Positions 8,708 to 18,183 are shown, counted from the first letter of the stretch. The stretch is 64,000 nucleotides of DNA from Vibrio sp. 16 (GCF_963681195.1 NZ_OY808997.1:744001-808000); one strand, 5' to 3'. Translations and numbers: made by a program. Notes: generated by a model from the sequence alone, not told the origin.

Positions 8708-9988
8708 ATGTCATTTGCATCACAAAACTTTTCTCCAGAAATCGTGAAAGCACTTACAGAGTGTGGCTATGAGAAACTGACTCCAGTCCAACAAAAGGCG
8801 ATCCCTTTTGCTCGTAAAGGGCATGACATTCTAGCTAATGCGCAAACTGGCACAGGTAAAACCGCAGCGTTTGCTCTGCCTATTGTTCAGAACATTCTGG
8901 ATAACGAAAAGCCGCGCCAACGTCACCAAACTCGTGCGGTTATTCTGGCGCCAACTCGCGAGCTTGCGGCGCAAATCGCATCAAACATCCAAGATTACAC
9001 CAAGTACACAGACGTAAAGACCGTGGCCATTTACGGCGGCGCGAAAATGTCATCTCAACAGAAAGCGTTGGAAGCAGGCGTAGATGTGTTAGTCGCGACT
9101 CCTGGTCGTCTGATTGAGCACATGGACATGAACAATGTGTCGCTTGCAAATCTTGAGTTCTTAGTTTTTGATGAAGCAGATCGTATGTTGGATATGGGCT
9201 TTATCTCTGCGATTGAGAGCATTATGGCGGGCGTTAATACTAAGCCACAAACGATGCTTTTCTCAGCCACATTCTCTGCTCAGATGAACACCTTAGCGGG
9301 CAAAATTCTTCGCCAACCAAAACGTGTTTCTGTCGCGCGTGAAAACGTGACTGCCGATACGATTGCGCACGTGGTTTACCCAGTAGAGCAAGAGCGTAAA
9401 CGTGAACTGCTTTCTGAACTGATTGGTCGTAAAAACTGGCAGCAAGTGCTGGTGTTCGTCAACTACAAAGAGACAGCGAACGAGCTTGTGAAAGAGCTGA
9501 AGTTAGACGGCATTAAAGCGGTACTTTGTCACGGTGATAAAGCGCAGAGTGCACGTCGTCGTGCCTTAGATGAGTTTAAGTCTGGCAAAGCGCGCGTGAT
9601 GATTGCAACAGACGTTGCCGCTCGTGGTCTCGACATTCAAAATCTGCCACACGTGGTGAACTTTGATATGCCATTCTTAGCGGAAGACTATGTGCACCGT
9701 ATTGGCCGTACTGGACGTGCTGGTCAGCGAGGTAACGCGGTATCTTTTGTAAACCGCGAAGAAGAGCTGACGCTGCAACAGGTTGAGACCTTAATCGGCC
9801 AGCGTATCTATCGTAAAGAGCTAGAAGGGTACGAGCCGAAAAACCGAGACGCGCTACTAGAACGTATGCACACTAAGCCAGCGTTCAAGAACCGCAGAAC
9901 GCGACAGAACAATCCAAGTGATTCAAACCAAGGGGCAGCAGAGCGACGCTCTCGTTTACGCCGAATGATTCGCAGTAAAAATTCTTAA
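8708..9988 (+). CDS. DEAD-box ATP-dependent RNA helicase, RhlE/SrmB type
   Basis: 426 residues. Unwinds short RNA duplexes, probably in ribosome assembly or RNA turnover. The full helicase set is visible: Q-motif region LTPVQQKAI, motif I AQTGTGKT, PTRELA, DEAD in FDEADRMLDMGF, SAT in LFSATF, and motif VI HRIGRTGRAG. It ends in a short basic tail (RRSRLRRMIRSKNS), a common RNA-binding extension. The start follows TTAGGAACAACAT. Exact assignment among RhlE-like paralogues is not possible by eye. Monocistronic. Confidence 0.93.
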   Translation: MSFASQNFSPEIVKALTECGYEKLTPVQQKAIPFARKGHDILANAQTGTGKTAAFALPIVQNILDNEKPRQRHQTRAVILAPTRELAAQIASNIQDYTKYTDVKTVAIYGGAKMSSQQKALEAGVDVLVATPGRLIEHMDMNNVSLANLEFLVFDEADRMLDMGFISAIESIMAGVNTKPQTMLFSATFSAQMNTLAGKILRQPKRVSVARENVTADTIAHVVYPVEQERKRELLSELIGRKNWQQVLVFVNYKETANELVKELKLDGIKAVLCHGDKAQSARRRALDEFKSGKARVMIATDVAARGLDIQNLPHVVNFDMPFLAEDYVHRIGRTGRAGQRGNAVSFVNREEELTLQQVETLIGQRIYRKELEGYEPKNRDALLERMHTKPAFKNRRTRQNNPSDSNQGAAERRSRLRRMIRSKNS

Positions 9989-9990
9989 AA

Positions 9991-10020
9991 ACAAAAGGAG
10001 CCTAGATGGCTCCTTTTGTT
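9991..10020. terminator. Bidirectional terminator that overlaps a stop codon
   Basis: Long stem (acaaaaggagcc / ggctccttttgt) with loop TAGAT, flanked by A- and T-runs, so it works for both converging genes. Its right arm and loop are the stop and last codons of the minus-strand methyltransferase gene. Confidence 0.85.
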
Positions 10021-10895
10021 TTCCATTCCGCCAGTACTTGTATGTACTCAGGACCGATACCACAGCATCCTCCAATGATTTCAGCCCCAGCTTGCTGCCA
10101 GGCTTTGGCAAACTCTAGATAGTCTTCTGGGGTGAGAGCTCGAATGCTTTGCAAGCTACCGTTGGCTTGATGATCAGGAGTAATGATGTCGAAATTATTC
10201 GCGTATGCTCCGATAGTGATTTTGGCACCGTTTTGGTCAAATATGGCTTTGGCATCGATGACGGCTTGTTCAAGTACTTCGGGGATCGAGCAGTTAAATA
10301 GCATGCCTGATGCACCGCTCTCTGCGACTTTTAGAGCAGCGTCTGTCACCGTTTCACCAGAGCGCAACTGGGCGTTTTTCCCCTGCGGTTCATCCATCAA
10401 GGTAAATGCGTAATGACAGGGCTTATCACAGTTGGACAGTAACCCATGATTGGTCTCAAACTCTTTAATTGAGGCCAGCGTTTCGACCATCCAAAGATCA
10501 ATGTATGGCACTTGAGCTTGGATAAGTGTCTCAAGAATTGGCGTCGCTTTGGCTACATCGAAAAGATCCGGACGATAACTGCCCAGAGCAGGTGGCAAGC
10601 AGCCCGCGACCAACACTCCTTTATGGTTGTCAGCCACTTTTCGCGCTATGGTTGCAGCACTTCGGGCGAGCGCAGCGCCTTGTTGCTGGAAGCGCTCATC
10701 ACCAAGGTGAAAAGGCACACAAGCGTAAGCGTTGGTAATTATGATCTCTGCCCCGGCTTGGACGAAGCTTTGGTGCACTTGGGTGACGTGTTGCGGTGAT
10801 TCTAGTAGAGCTTGAGCGCTCCAGAGTGGTTGGGAAAATGGGGCGTCTACGCGTTTAAGCTCGCGTCCCATTCCTCCATCTAAGATGGTGAGCAT
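10002..10895 (-). CDS. Homocysteine S-methyltransferase family protein (MmuM-like)
   Basis: 297 residues. Transfers a methyl group, probably from S-methylmethionine or S-adenosylmethionine, to homocysteine to give methionine in the cytoplasm. The N-terminal ILDGGMGREL is the family hallmark. The zinc ligands are the Cys in LFNCS and the paired Cys in GGCCG near the C-terminus. Methyl-donor specificity cannot be read from sequence, since MmuM and related BHMT-like enzymes share these motifs. It stands convergent with the helicase gene and shares its terminator. Confidence 0.88.
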   Translation of the reverse strand: MLTILDGGMGRELKRVDAPFSQPLWSAQALLESPQHVTQVHQSFVQAGAEIIITNAYACVPFHLGDERFQQQGAALARSAATIARKVADNHKGVLVAGCLPPALGSYRPDLFDVAKATPILETLIQAQVPYIDLWMVETLASIKEFETNHGLLSNCDKPCHYAFTLMDEPQGKNAQLRSGETVTDAALKVAESGASGMLFNCSIPEVLEQAVIDAKAIFDQNGAKITIGAYANNFDIITPDHQANGSLQSIRALTPEDYLEFAKAWQQAGAEIIGGCCGIGPEYIQVLAEWKTKGAI

Positions 10896-10984
10896 TTCAT
10901 CATTCCGTACAGCTAATGAGTCGATAGATTACTTCTCATCATAGAGTGCTCCTCGCAAAAATGAAATGCTCTTTGACCGTGAGC

Positions 10985-11482
10985 TTACTGTTTCTGCAGT
11001 TGATAGTGCTCTGCGAGATCACCTTTAACGCGTTGACCGTTTTTATCGAGCATTAACAAGATGTTTTCGCCGACGAAGAATTGATTTGCGCCAGTTTCAT
11101 TTTCAAGCGTGATGATGTTGCCCTCATCATTCCAACTCAGTTGGCCATGAGATTCAAAGAAGCCATCCTCTTTACCTAAATAGGTTTGATTTACGCTGTA
11201 ACTGCCATCATGGTTGAGGGTGATTTGTGTTTCAATGCCTTCGCAATCTGCACAAGGTAAAATCCCGAAGTAGGTGCCGTTCCAATCTAATGCGTTATTC
11301 GCGGTGTGTTGGTCAATCACCTCAAAATCCGTCTCGGTTGACTCTTGATTCGGGGTTGCGGCTTCTGCTTCCGCAACGACATTGTCCATCGAGGCTGTTG
11401 TCTCGTTTGTCTGCTCATCTTGGCAGCCCGCCAGTGCGATTGCTGCGATGCTAAGACCCACCATTAAAATTACTTTTTTCAT
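10985..11482 (-). CDS. NlpE-like outer-membrane lipoprotein
   Basis: 165 residues. A lipoprotein signal peptide ends in the lipobox LAGC (Cys ~20), with Gln after it, so outer-membrane sorting is expected. An acidic, Ala/Glu/Thr-rich linker leads to an NlpE N-domain-like barrel with GTYFGILPCADCEGIETQI; the CADC pair is characteristic and linked in E. coli NlpE to copper and redox sensing upstream of the Cpx system. The C-terminal OB domain of E. coli NlpE is absent, as in many single-domain homologues. Role in envelope-stress sensing is inferred from the family. Confidence 0.85.
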   Translation of the reverse strand: MKKVILMVGLSIAAIALAGCQDEQTNETTASMDNVVAEAEAATPNQESTETDFEVIDQHTANNALDWNGTYFGILPCADCEGIETQITLNHDGSYSVNQTYLGKEDGFFESHGQLSWNDEGNIITLENETGANQFFVGENILLMLDKNGQRVKGDLAEHYQLQKQ

Positions 11483-11668
11483 CTGACTATCCTATCTATT
11501 GGGGAGGTGCAGTAATGGTAAGTTATGACACTGAGCACTCGTCAGAACTGAGTGAGATCATTTACAATTTTTAGTGAGTTTATTAGCTAAACCATAACAA
11601 TAGCCAAAGGTGGGCTAAGGGCGGGGCTTAGTGTTTAGGCGCCAGCGAGTTCACTGGCTCCTAGAGGA

Positions 11669-12517
11669 TCAATCATCAAGTACAGGAAGTAGGGCATCAA
11701 AGTGAGGGTTGCCATGCAGCCCTTCAAGATCGGGTTCGGTGTTAATCAAGTCTCTAATTGAAGGTGTCGCTTCAATTGCGCGTTCAAGATCTTCAATGGC
11801 TTGCTCTTCAACGCCCAATCGCGAGAATGCACATGCGCGTTGGTATAAAGCAGGACCGTTTGTGGTGTCTAGCTCAAGAACACGGTTACACAGACTTAGC
11901 GCCCAGTTGTACTCTTTGATCTCCATTGCTGCGTCGGCTTTGTAGGTGAGCGCTTCGAGGTCGCCTGGACGAATGTTTAAGATCTCGTCATAGACATCGA
12001 TACGTTGTTCGGCGGTCGGCATACTTTGTGCGCGAAGCCAGAGGTTATGGATCTCGTTAATGCGTTCAATTTCTTTGTTGTTTTCGCTAATGATGCGGGT
12101 TTTACGTTTCAAGTCACGCTCTAGCGCGCTGAACTTTTTCTCGTATTCGCCTGCGATCGCTTCCAGACGCTTATCGGCCATCTCTTTGGTGTTGTTTTTA
12201 AACTCGCGAAGGGACTGCCATCCAACAAAGGCGATAAGAGAAGCTACACCAGCAATAATATAGAAGAAGTAGGTGACCGTGACGTTGGCGTAGTTCAGAG
12301 ACTTATCCGCGACCGCAAGTTCTCGGTCTGTCATTTGGATAGTAAGGCGTCTTTCTAAATCTTGCTGATCCTGACGCAACGATTTGAGCTCATCGATGAT
12401 GTAGCGCTCCATTAATGGGCGATCGAGCAGATCACTCTCTGAGTACTTGGTGGATTCAGCATGGCTAAGGGAAGCGAAGGTGAGAAAGAAAGCTATAAAA
12501 AGAGGAAATAATCGCAT
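11669..12517 (-). CDS. Membrane-anchored coiled-coil/TPR protein
   Basis: 282 residues. A signal peptide (to LSHA, residue ~20) precedes a short periplasmic segment, a membrane span (~78-100, FFYIIAGVASLIAFVGW), a charged coiled coil (~105-160) and about three TPR-like repeats (~165-260), including a clear ALYQRACAFSRLGVEEQAIEDLERAIE unit of which only part is quoted by function here. Such proteins usually scaffold envelope complexes. No function can be assigned. It lies downstream of the pilus regulator on the same strand, but a 135-base gap makes shared transcription uncertain. No good ribosome binding site is seen before the ATG. Confidence 0.8.
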   Translation of the reverse strand: MRLFPLFIAFFLTFASLSHAESTKYSESDLLDRPLMERYIIDELKSLRQDQQDLERRLTIQMTDRELAVADKSLNYANVTVTYFFYIIAGVASLIAFVGWQSLREFKNNTKEMADKRLEAIAGEYEKKFSALERDLKRKTRIISENNKEIERINEIHNLWLRAQSMPTAEQRIDVYDEILNIRPGDLEALTYKADAAMEIKEYNWALSLCNRVLELDTTNGPALYQRACAFSRLGVEEQAIEDLERAIEATPSIRDLINTEPDLEGLHGNPHFDALLPVLDD

Positions 12518-12652
12518 AATGAATGGGTACTGTTGTCGTTCTCAATAAGTAAACAGTAACAAAATCACACGCAGTTGAGTATGGTTGGGAGGAATTAATC
12601 CGAGATTAGGGGAGGGAAATGACTGACGGCAGCACCATCAGCCATACACCAA

Positions 12653-13318
12653 TCAGTTGCTGTGTTCAAAAAACTGATTTGATACTTTGTTGATGACCTC
12701 TTTTCGACAACGGACATTGAGCTTTTTGTAGAGCTTGTACACGTGAGTTTTGACGGTACTCTCGGCCACAAAAAGCGCTTCAGCAATTTCCAAGTTGGAT
12801 TGCCCTTGAATAATGCGCTCCAATGTTTGTTGCTCCCGTTTAGTTAAGGTTGTGTTCAACTCTTGATAGTTGATGGCATAGGGTCGAAACTCATTGAGCA
12901 TCTTTACCATCAGTTTTCGCGGAAGCCACATGTCATTGTTGCTAACGGCATCTAAACAGCGAAATAAATGATCAATCGGCGCCTCTTGGTAGAGAATGCC
13001 TTTGAGTCCCCGGTAGCGACACAACTCTATGTCGACACCTGTCTCAGGGACATCATAAACGATCAGGGTAGAGGTTTCCTGAGAGAAAAAATCAATCAAT
13101 TCGCTTGTTGCATTGCTTAACACGTTGTATGAAACAAGAGTAATAGTTCTTTGGTTTATTGTTTGAACACCATCGTCACAAAAGTATTGTGGTAACTTCC
13201 TCGTAAAGCGGAATTTGTTTTTCTTTTCAATTTCTCGTCGAATAAACTGATTCTGTATACAGTTAAAACCAACCAGCACCACATCCAAAATTTCTCCATT
13301 GTTCTTATTCTTTACCAT
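12653..13318 (-). CDS. LuxR-family regulator of the VpsT/CsgD type
   Basis: 221 residues. N-terminal receiver-like domain (~1-135) lacking a clear phospho-acceptor Asp context, and a C-terminal LuxR-type helix-turn-helix (~150-212, LTKREQQTLERIIQG and ESTVKTHVYKLYKKL). Residues 131-134 read WLPR, at the same position as the W[FLM][TS]R motif with which V. cholerae VpsT binds cyclic-di-GMP; the third residue is Pro instead of Thr/Ser. The start is ATG 13318 behind GAGG; the upstream ATG at 13354 has no ribosome binding site. It directly follows the pilus operon in the same direction (90-base gap), so it probably controls pilus or biofilm genes. Confidence 0.85.
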   Translation of the reverse strand: MVKNKNNGEILDVVLVGFNCIQNQFIRREIEKKNKFRFTRKLPQYFCDDGVQTINQRTITLVSYNVLSNATSELIDFFSQETSTLIVYDVPETGVDIELCRYRGLKGILYQEAPIDHLFRCLDAVSNNDMWLPRKLMVKMLNEFRPYAINYQELNTTLTKREQQTLERIIQGQSNLEIAEALFVAESTVKTHVYKLYKKLNVRCRKEVINKVSNQFFEHSN

Positions 13319-13407
13319 GACCAACCTCGTGATGATATTTGTCCCTGTCAACATAGACCACGGAAATGTCAGCAGCTAGGTCATATTTGTCTCACACATG
13401 AGAATTC

Positions 13408-14286
13408 TCAGGGTTGGAGAGTCAAATTCGGCTCAATCGAGATCTGTATCGTGTCTCTGTATTTGCCTCCAGGCCTATTGTTGGTATCACCCACCTCAAA
13501 TTGAATGTCCATTGGTGAGCCAGAAGTGGGCTGGTTACGAGTGAGTTGGGCGATGGTTTGCCTAAGGTCTAGTCGCCGCTGGTCGATACTCATTGAGTAG
13601 TCGATATCCCAATCATTGTCGTTGGTCTCGTGCCGCAGTTTCCCTTGGTTGTCTGAGCTTACCGATATTGAATAACCCGAATTGGTTTGGACCCAAAGTT
13701 TAGGCGCAGAAGTAATGATTTTATGCGAACTCAGTTCACCCATATCCAATTGGTAATAATTCTGAGCCAAACCATAAAACTGAATTTTTGCAATTGGCAG
13801 TACAGTCATTGAAATAGGCAGTGTTTTGGTGAACGTCAACGACGAACTCGTTGATGGCTCGTTGAGAAGGCTTGCTTCTAGTTTTGCCTGATAGTTTCCG
13901 GCCTCAATCCACTGGAGTGAAGGGTAGCGCAGTTGAAATGTTGTTGTAGGTTGTTGGCTTGTCAGTTCTACTTTCCATTGGTTACCGCTTAAATGTCCTT
14001 GGCCAAACCACTCAAAAACTAACGCTTCGTTCGCTCCGTTGAGAAGGCTTTTGTTTCCGTCTTCAAGTTCGACTGTGATGGTTGCAACGCAATCTTGTCC
14101 GATAAATTCAGCGGCAACTCTGTAGTTGTTTGATACTGAAAACTGAGAGGAGGAAAGTACGTTGTAGTTTGTTTGCTCGGACAGAGTTTCTAGGGCTAAC
14201 CCTCTGACTTCACATTGACCAAAGGCGAATGTTGAACAGAGCAGAAGCGAAAGTGCCACAGTTTGTGCATGGATGTTATTCAACAT
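13408..14286 (-). CDS. Pilus tip/adhesin-like subunit of chaperone-usher system
   Basis: 292 residues. The signal peptide ends near FAFG-QC (residue ~23). The protein is beta-rich and seems to have two domains; the C-terminal one ends in GGKYRDTIQISIEP, the GxYxDTxxxxI signature seen in donor-strand pilin domains of spore-coat-U/Csu-type subunits and in the two pilins of this cluster. Position last in the operon, larger size and two domains point to a tip subunit that starts pilus assembly, as CsuE does in Acinetobacter. Its start overlaps the usher stop by 11 bases. Receptor unknown. Confidence 0.75.
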   Translation of the reverse strand: MLNNIHAQTVALSLLLCSTFAFGQCEVRGLALETLSEQTNYNVLSSSQFSVSNNYRVAAEFIGQDCVATITVELEDGNKSLLNGANEALVFEWFGQGHLSGNQWKVELTSQQPTTTFQLRYPSLQWIEAGNYQAKLEASLLNEPSTSSSLTFTKTLPISMTVLPIAKIQFYGLAQNYYQLDMGELSSHKIITSAPKLWVQTNSGYSISVSSDNQGKLRHETNDNDWDIDYSMSIDQRRLDLRQTIAQLTRNQPTSGSPMDIQFEVGDTNNRPGGKYRDTIQISIEPNLTLQP

Positions 14287-16756
14287 ATAAATCTCCTAAG
14301 CGAATGAGAACCTCACTGTTTGGGCTAAGCGTTATGGTGACTGACTGCTGACGTTTGTTGCTTAAAGTCAGTGTGTATGTGCCCGCTTTTAAACCGGATA
14401 TTGCGAACAGCCCGTTTCGGTTAGTGAAGAATTCAATTGGGTCTTGTGTATCGTCAGTGCGATATGCTTTGCCTGCAATTAGCGAAATTGGCGCATTTGT
14501 ATTTGGGTCAATGAGGGTCCCGATTACCGTCAGAACGGCGTCAGAGCCCACTTGAAGTAAGTAGCCTTGTTTGTATCCTGGGTTTAGCCAAAAAGCACCG
14601 TCACCTAAGTCATACCCAGGGGGCAGGTCTTCAACGTCGTAGGTGAGTAGTCTTGTGTTGTATGCAACTAAATCAGGGACAAGTGCGCTACTCTCACCAT
14701 CACTGTGCACACGTGCGTGTTCACCATCATTGCTGGGTTCTATGGTGAGGCGGTTTTCTCTGAGACTCGAGTGCTTAGTGACGATAGCGAAGGCATCTCG
14801 GACTGGGCGACCAACAGCCAGTTTAGTTCCAGCAAAGGCGATGGCACTACTGAGTTCCACACGGGTGTTGTGGCTTCGAGTCTGCTCACTGTAACTATCA
14901 ACGCGTGTAGTATGATCCGCGTTAGCGATGAATTGATTCCCAGTGTAGTTGACTCCCATGTCAACACTTGTATCGACATCTCGGTTGCGTGTGATTGAGG
15001 CAAAACTCGACACACCACCCGTGTTACCAATGTTATTTTGGTACGTGTAGTCTAGTGAGGCTTGGTCAGTGTCGCTGTTGTAGCGCCCCACCAGTCGAGT
15101 TGTTTTACCAAACGGCCAACTTAGCGTGATGGAGGCGCTCCAGTCGTCATCCTCGATTTTATTGTATCGATAGTTGAGTTTCGTACTCCAAGTCGCTGGC
15201 GTCGCAAAGAAGGAACCAGACAAACTGGGGCTTACGGTGACATAGTCTTTGTCTCGGTCGACTCCAGAACTGTAACCAACTGAAAGAGCGGATCGTATGT
15301 TGTCTATCAGATACATCGAACCAAACAGTGACGCATAATGGGTAGTCGGATTTATAGGGGACTCCGTCACGTCGTGGCTATTTACGCCCGCATATTGCTC
15401 GGATTGGTACTCATAAATGAAGCTTAATTGCGGTCTTAGGTGATTATCATCATCAAACTCTGCGTCGAAAGCGAGACGGTAAGCGCGCCCAGAACCCAAT
15501 GTTGGATGGTGACTAAAAGAGGGCGAAAACTCGGTTACACCCAACGACGAGGCAAGTAGAACCGTTCCACCATATTGGTACAGATCGTCTCTGGTTTGGG
15601 CGTTTATTCCCGCTGTCATCCAAGGTGTAAAGCCGATATCCAAGTAGCCGTGAAAAACCTTTTGGTCCGTTAAGTACTCGATTTGTCTTTCTTTGCGTTG
15701 GCTTGGTACACCGTACATTACGCTGTATTCAAATTCCCCAGAGTTGAGCAGATCGTTGCCGGTAGCAACGGAAAACTCGATACGCTCCTGAGCGCCACTC
15801 GGGTCGGTAATGAGCAGTTCGACGTCATTGTTTCCCTGCGCTAATGGAATGTCGTTGAGGTTATAGCTACCCGCGCCAAGAGTGAGTCGTTGTACGACGA
15901 CGCCATCGACCACAACGTCAACACTGGATGTTCTTTGCAACGTAAAGGACTGATTGGCTTTTGGTCTTACATTGCGTGTTGGTATGAGTGTAAAGTCTCT
16001 TGTTATGCCTAGTCCGAATACGTCGGTTGCATCTTGCAATAGTTTTCCTGTGTTGAACATATCGCCGATAACGACTCGAGTTCCTTGGCTTGGGATATCG
16101 AAATTCAACCGTGTTCCTTCTCGTACATAAATAGCATCACTGTTGGTGCTGTTTTCAAACGCAGATTCATATTCTAGGTTTAGCTTGCCTAGCGTGAAGC
16201 CCGCGTCAAATCGAGAGTTATACGAGTCGATACGCTCTCTATCAACGTCGATGGATTGGCTAGTATTCGCATTGACACTAACGTTGAGGTATCCAGAGAG
16301 AAACTGTGGTGAGAGGTATTCGAAACCATTATTATCTTTCTCCAGTGAAATGTTCCTTGTGAGCCCTGCATCAGCTGGCACGGTAATGATGCACTCAAGC
16401 GTAGAGAGATCGAATGTCATATCTAGTCCAGCACGTTGGAAGTCTTCTTTGGTGAGGCGGTTTGGATTCTGCGCTTGCTCGAGCTTTCTAATTGTCTCCT
16501 CAGAAACCAAGCTGGAAAGCAGGGTTATAGTGCTTTGTTTAGGTAGCTCGATCTCGTTATCAGCGGTAATGGTGATCAGCGCCTCGCCAAGAACGGTATC
16601 GCTGACTTTGAGTAGGGAAGAAAGCTCCAAATCACGACCAGTGGGATTTAACACGACCTCAGTTTGGCTAGCGTATGACTTGGATATCCCTAACAACCAT
16701 AGGCACAAGGAAGTAAGGATGATGTGTCGAACAACATTAGTTATTTTCTTGGCCAT
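14276..16756 (-). CDS. Outer-membrane usher of chaperone-usher pilus
   Basis: About 826 residues. Outer-membrane pore that recruits chaperone-subunit complexes and threads the pilus through. A signal peptide (to SYAS, ~residue 30) precedes an N-terminal periplasmic domain (~30-145), a long 24-strand barrel with a plug-like domain (~250-330, around TSSVDVVVDGVVVQRL), and C-terminal beta domains. The last of these resembles a carboxypeptidase-regulatory fold (FFTNRNGLFAISGLKAGTY). ATG 16756 (MAKKIT) is preferred, preceded by GGGAAA and overlapping the chaperone gene by 20 bases. The N-terminal region differs from FimD/PapC, so I do not assign a fimbrial clade beyond noting Csu/CS1-like features. 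Confidence 0.88.
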   Translation of the reverse strand: MAKKITNVVRHIILTSLCLWLLGISKSYASQTEVVLNPTGRDLELSSLLKVSDTVLGEALITITADNEIELPKQSTITLLSSLVSEETIRKLEQAQNPNRLTKEDFQRAGLDMTFDLSTLECIITVPADAGLTRNISLEKDNNGFEYLSPQFLSGYLNVSVNANTSQSIDVDRERIDSYNSRFDAGFTLGKLNLEYESAFENSTNSDAIYVREGTRLNFDIPSQGTRVVIGDMFNTGKLLQDATDVFGLGITRDFTLIPTRNVRPKANQSFTLQRTSSVDVVVDGVVVQRLTLGAGSYNLNDIPLAQGNNDVELLITDPSGAQERIEFSVATGNDLLNSGEFEYSVMYGVPSQRKERQIEYLTDQKVFHGYLDIGFTPWMTAGINAQTRDDLYQYGGTVLLASSLGVTEFSPSFSHHPTLGSGRAYRLAFDAEFDDDNHLRPQLSFIYEYQSEQYAGVNSHDVTESPINPTTHYASLFGSMYLIDNIRSALSVGYSSGVDRDKDYVTVSPSLSGSFFATPATWSTKLNYRYNKIEDDDWSASITLSWPFGKTTRLVGRYNSDTDQASLDYTYQNNIGNTGGVSSFASITRNRDVDTSVDMGVNYTGNQFIANADHTTRVDSYSEQTRSHNTRVELSSAIAFAGTKLAVGRPVRDAFAIVTKHSSLRENRLTIEPSNDGEHARVHSDGESSALVPDLVAYNTRLLTYDVEDLPPGYDLGDGAFWLNPGYKQGYLLQVGSDAVLTVIGTLIDPNTNAPISLIAGKAYRTDDTQDPIEFFTNRNGLFAISGLKAGTYTLTLSNKRQQSVTITLSPNSEVLIRLGDLYVE

Positions 16757-17411
16757 AGTAATTTCCCATTGGAATATCGACTGGCTCACTCAACTCGACA
16801 TAGGAATATGGAGGGATAAAATACTCGCCAAAACCATCCTCTAAGCGGTTCATAGCGCCAGAAGGAAATTGAAAAGACAGTTGGCTGGAATATATAAAAC
16901 GATTACCATTGTTCTCCAACTTTGCTAGACCTAGGTTATTAACACGTAACATCACATTGGGTTTGTTATTATCTGAGTAGACATGAACCAAAGTATTGTA
17001 GTGAATTTGAAAGTTGACGCTTGGTACTATATCTTGGTTATCTTCATTAGGTGTCTTGAGGTTTATTTGACTGAATCTAACAAAATAACTCTCAGATTGG
17101 TCAAGGTACTTATTGTCCAACCATTGTAATCGAAAGAGTTGGCTTTCATCTGGTTTTAAAATAACGGCCATAGGAAATATAAGTAATGAACTGTCGTCGG
17201 GCTGCCGTTCATAAAGCTGGCCCTTGTCGTTGAACTTAAGTTTAAATACATTCGCTTCAATGGCTATTCGTTCAGTGGAGTTGTTGGTTAGAACTATCTT
17301 TCCTGATTGATTTTTAGAAATATTAAATTCCAGGGTTGTTGGTGACAGAACAATGCCATAGGAGTTGCAAGCGAATAAAGTAAATAGTAGCCCTATAGCA
17401 ATTCTGTGCAT
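16737..17411 (-). CDS. Periplasmic pilus chaperone (second of two)
   Basis: 224 residues with a signal peptide (HRIAIGLLFTLFACNSYG). PapD-like two-domain immunoglobulin fold: an N-terminal domain with VLSPTTLEFNISKNQ and a conserved ESYFVRFSQINL block in the place of the chaperone G1/F1 region. Chaperones hold pilins by donor-strand complementation until the usher takes them. ATG 17411 follows a good GAGGAA site and lies right after the stop of the first chaperone, so the two are coupled. It is divergent from its neighbour, suggesting each chaperone serves different subunits. Confidence 0.82.
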   Translation of the reverse strand: MHRIAIGLLFTLFACNSYGIVLSPTTLEFNISKNQSGKIVLTNNSTERIAIEANVFKLKFNDKGQLYERQPDDSSLLIFPMAVILKPDESQLFRLQWLDNKYLDQSESYFVRFSQINLKTPNEDNQDIVPSVNFQIHYNTLVHVYSDNNKPNVMLRVNNLGLAKLENNGNRFIYSSQLSFQFPSGAMNRLEDGFGEYFIPPYSYVELSEPVDIPMGNYYGQENN

Positions 17412-17412
17412 A

Positions 17413-18117
17413 TTACTCTTCCTCAGCAATATCTATTTTTAATTTGCGTACATTAAAGTTATCAATTGGTGTCATTTCAAAGAAGCGAGTAGAATATGGA
17501 AGCACTAGAGTTCCTGCAATTAATTTGCTGATCTCAACGCCTTTCAAATATAGAGAATTATTTCCGTCATCCAATGTCCAGTTCGTTCTGGAGAGTCGCC
17601 CATAGCTGTCACCGCTATTTTCAACTTCGACAAGCCATTTCGCGTCTTTTTGTGTAACGCTTCGGATGCTCAGCTTTGGATTGGTGTTCTTGGGACGAAT
17701 GTTTACCAGCGTATTGAACTGTAGTAGCAAGCCCATTTGCCCGCTCTCTTCTTTAGAGTTTTCTACTTTTACCTGTTTAACCGCGACTCGGTACGACTTG
17801 GATTGAGAGATTGAAGGATCACCCAAGTATCGAACCATGACAGATTGAGAACGACCTGGTTTAACAATTGCCGTAACCGGGATAACTAAGAGGTCGTCAT
17901 CTGCGGGAGAAATGGTCTCATTGCCATATTGGTCCATAGTCATGGAGAGTGGGTAAAGTTCGACGGTAAGTGGCTTGGATGACGTGTTGTCAATGCGCAT
18001 TGTCATTTGGGCGCGTTTTCCGATAGGCTCCATTTCTGCAATCATGGGCTCGACACGGTAGGCATGCGCCGTTGAAGAAACGATCAATAATCCAATTAAA
18101 CTCATCCAGCGCAACAT
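17413..18117 (-). CDS. Periplasmic pilus chaperone (first of two)
   Basis: 234 residues. The signal peptide ends at STAHA-YR (residue ~19). PapD-like fold: YRVEPMIAEMEPIGKRAQM opens the first domain and QSKSYRVAVKQVKV marks the conserved strand used for subunit binding. It sits 66 bases downstream of the main pilin gene and ends two bases before the second chaperone starts. Having two chaperones for one usher is unusual compared with the single CsuC or FimC. Folding of periplasmic pilins is the family role. Confidence 0.85.
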   Translation of the reverse strand: MLRWMSLIGLLIVSSTAHAYRVEPMIAEMEPIGKRAQMTMRIDNTSSKPLTVELYPLSMTMDQYGNETISPADDDLLVIPVTAIVKPGRSQSVMVRYLGDPSISQSKSYRVAVKQVKVENSKEESGQMGLLLQFNTLVNIRPKNTNPKLSIRSVTQKDAKWLVEVENSGDSYGRLSRTNWTLDDGNNSLYLKGVEISKLIAGTLVLPYSTRFFEMTPIDNFNVRKLKIDIAEEE

Positions 18118-18183
18118 GTTTGGCTCCGATTAGAAGTTGAATAAAAAGGAGACTGCGCAAACACAGCCTCCTAACAAGTGGTA

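Noticed and set aside
14643..16844. Several plus-strand open frames opposite the usher gene
   Set aside because: They are antisense to a clear usher with signal peptide and motifs, Ser/Val-rich by strand effect and without start sites.
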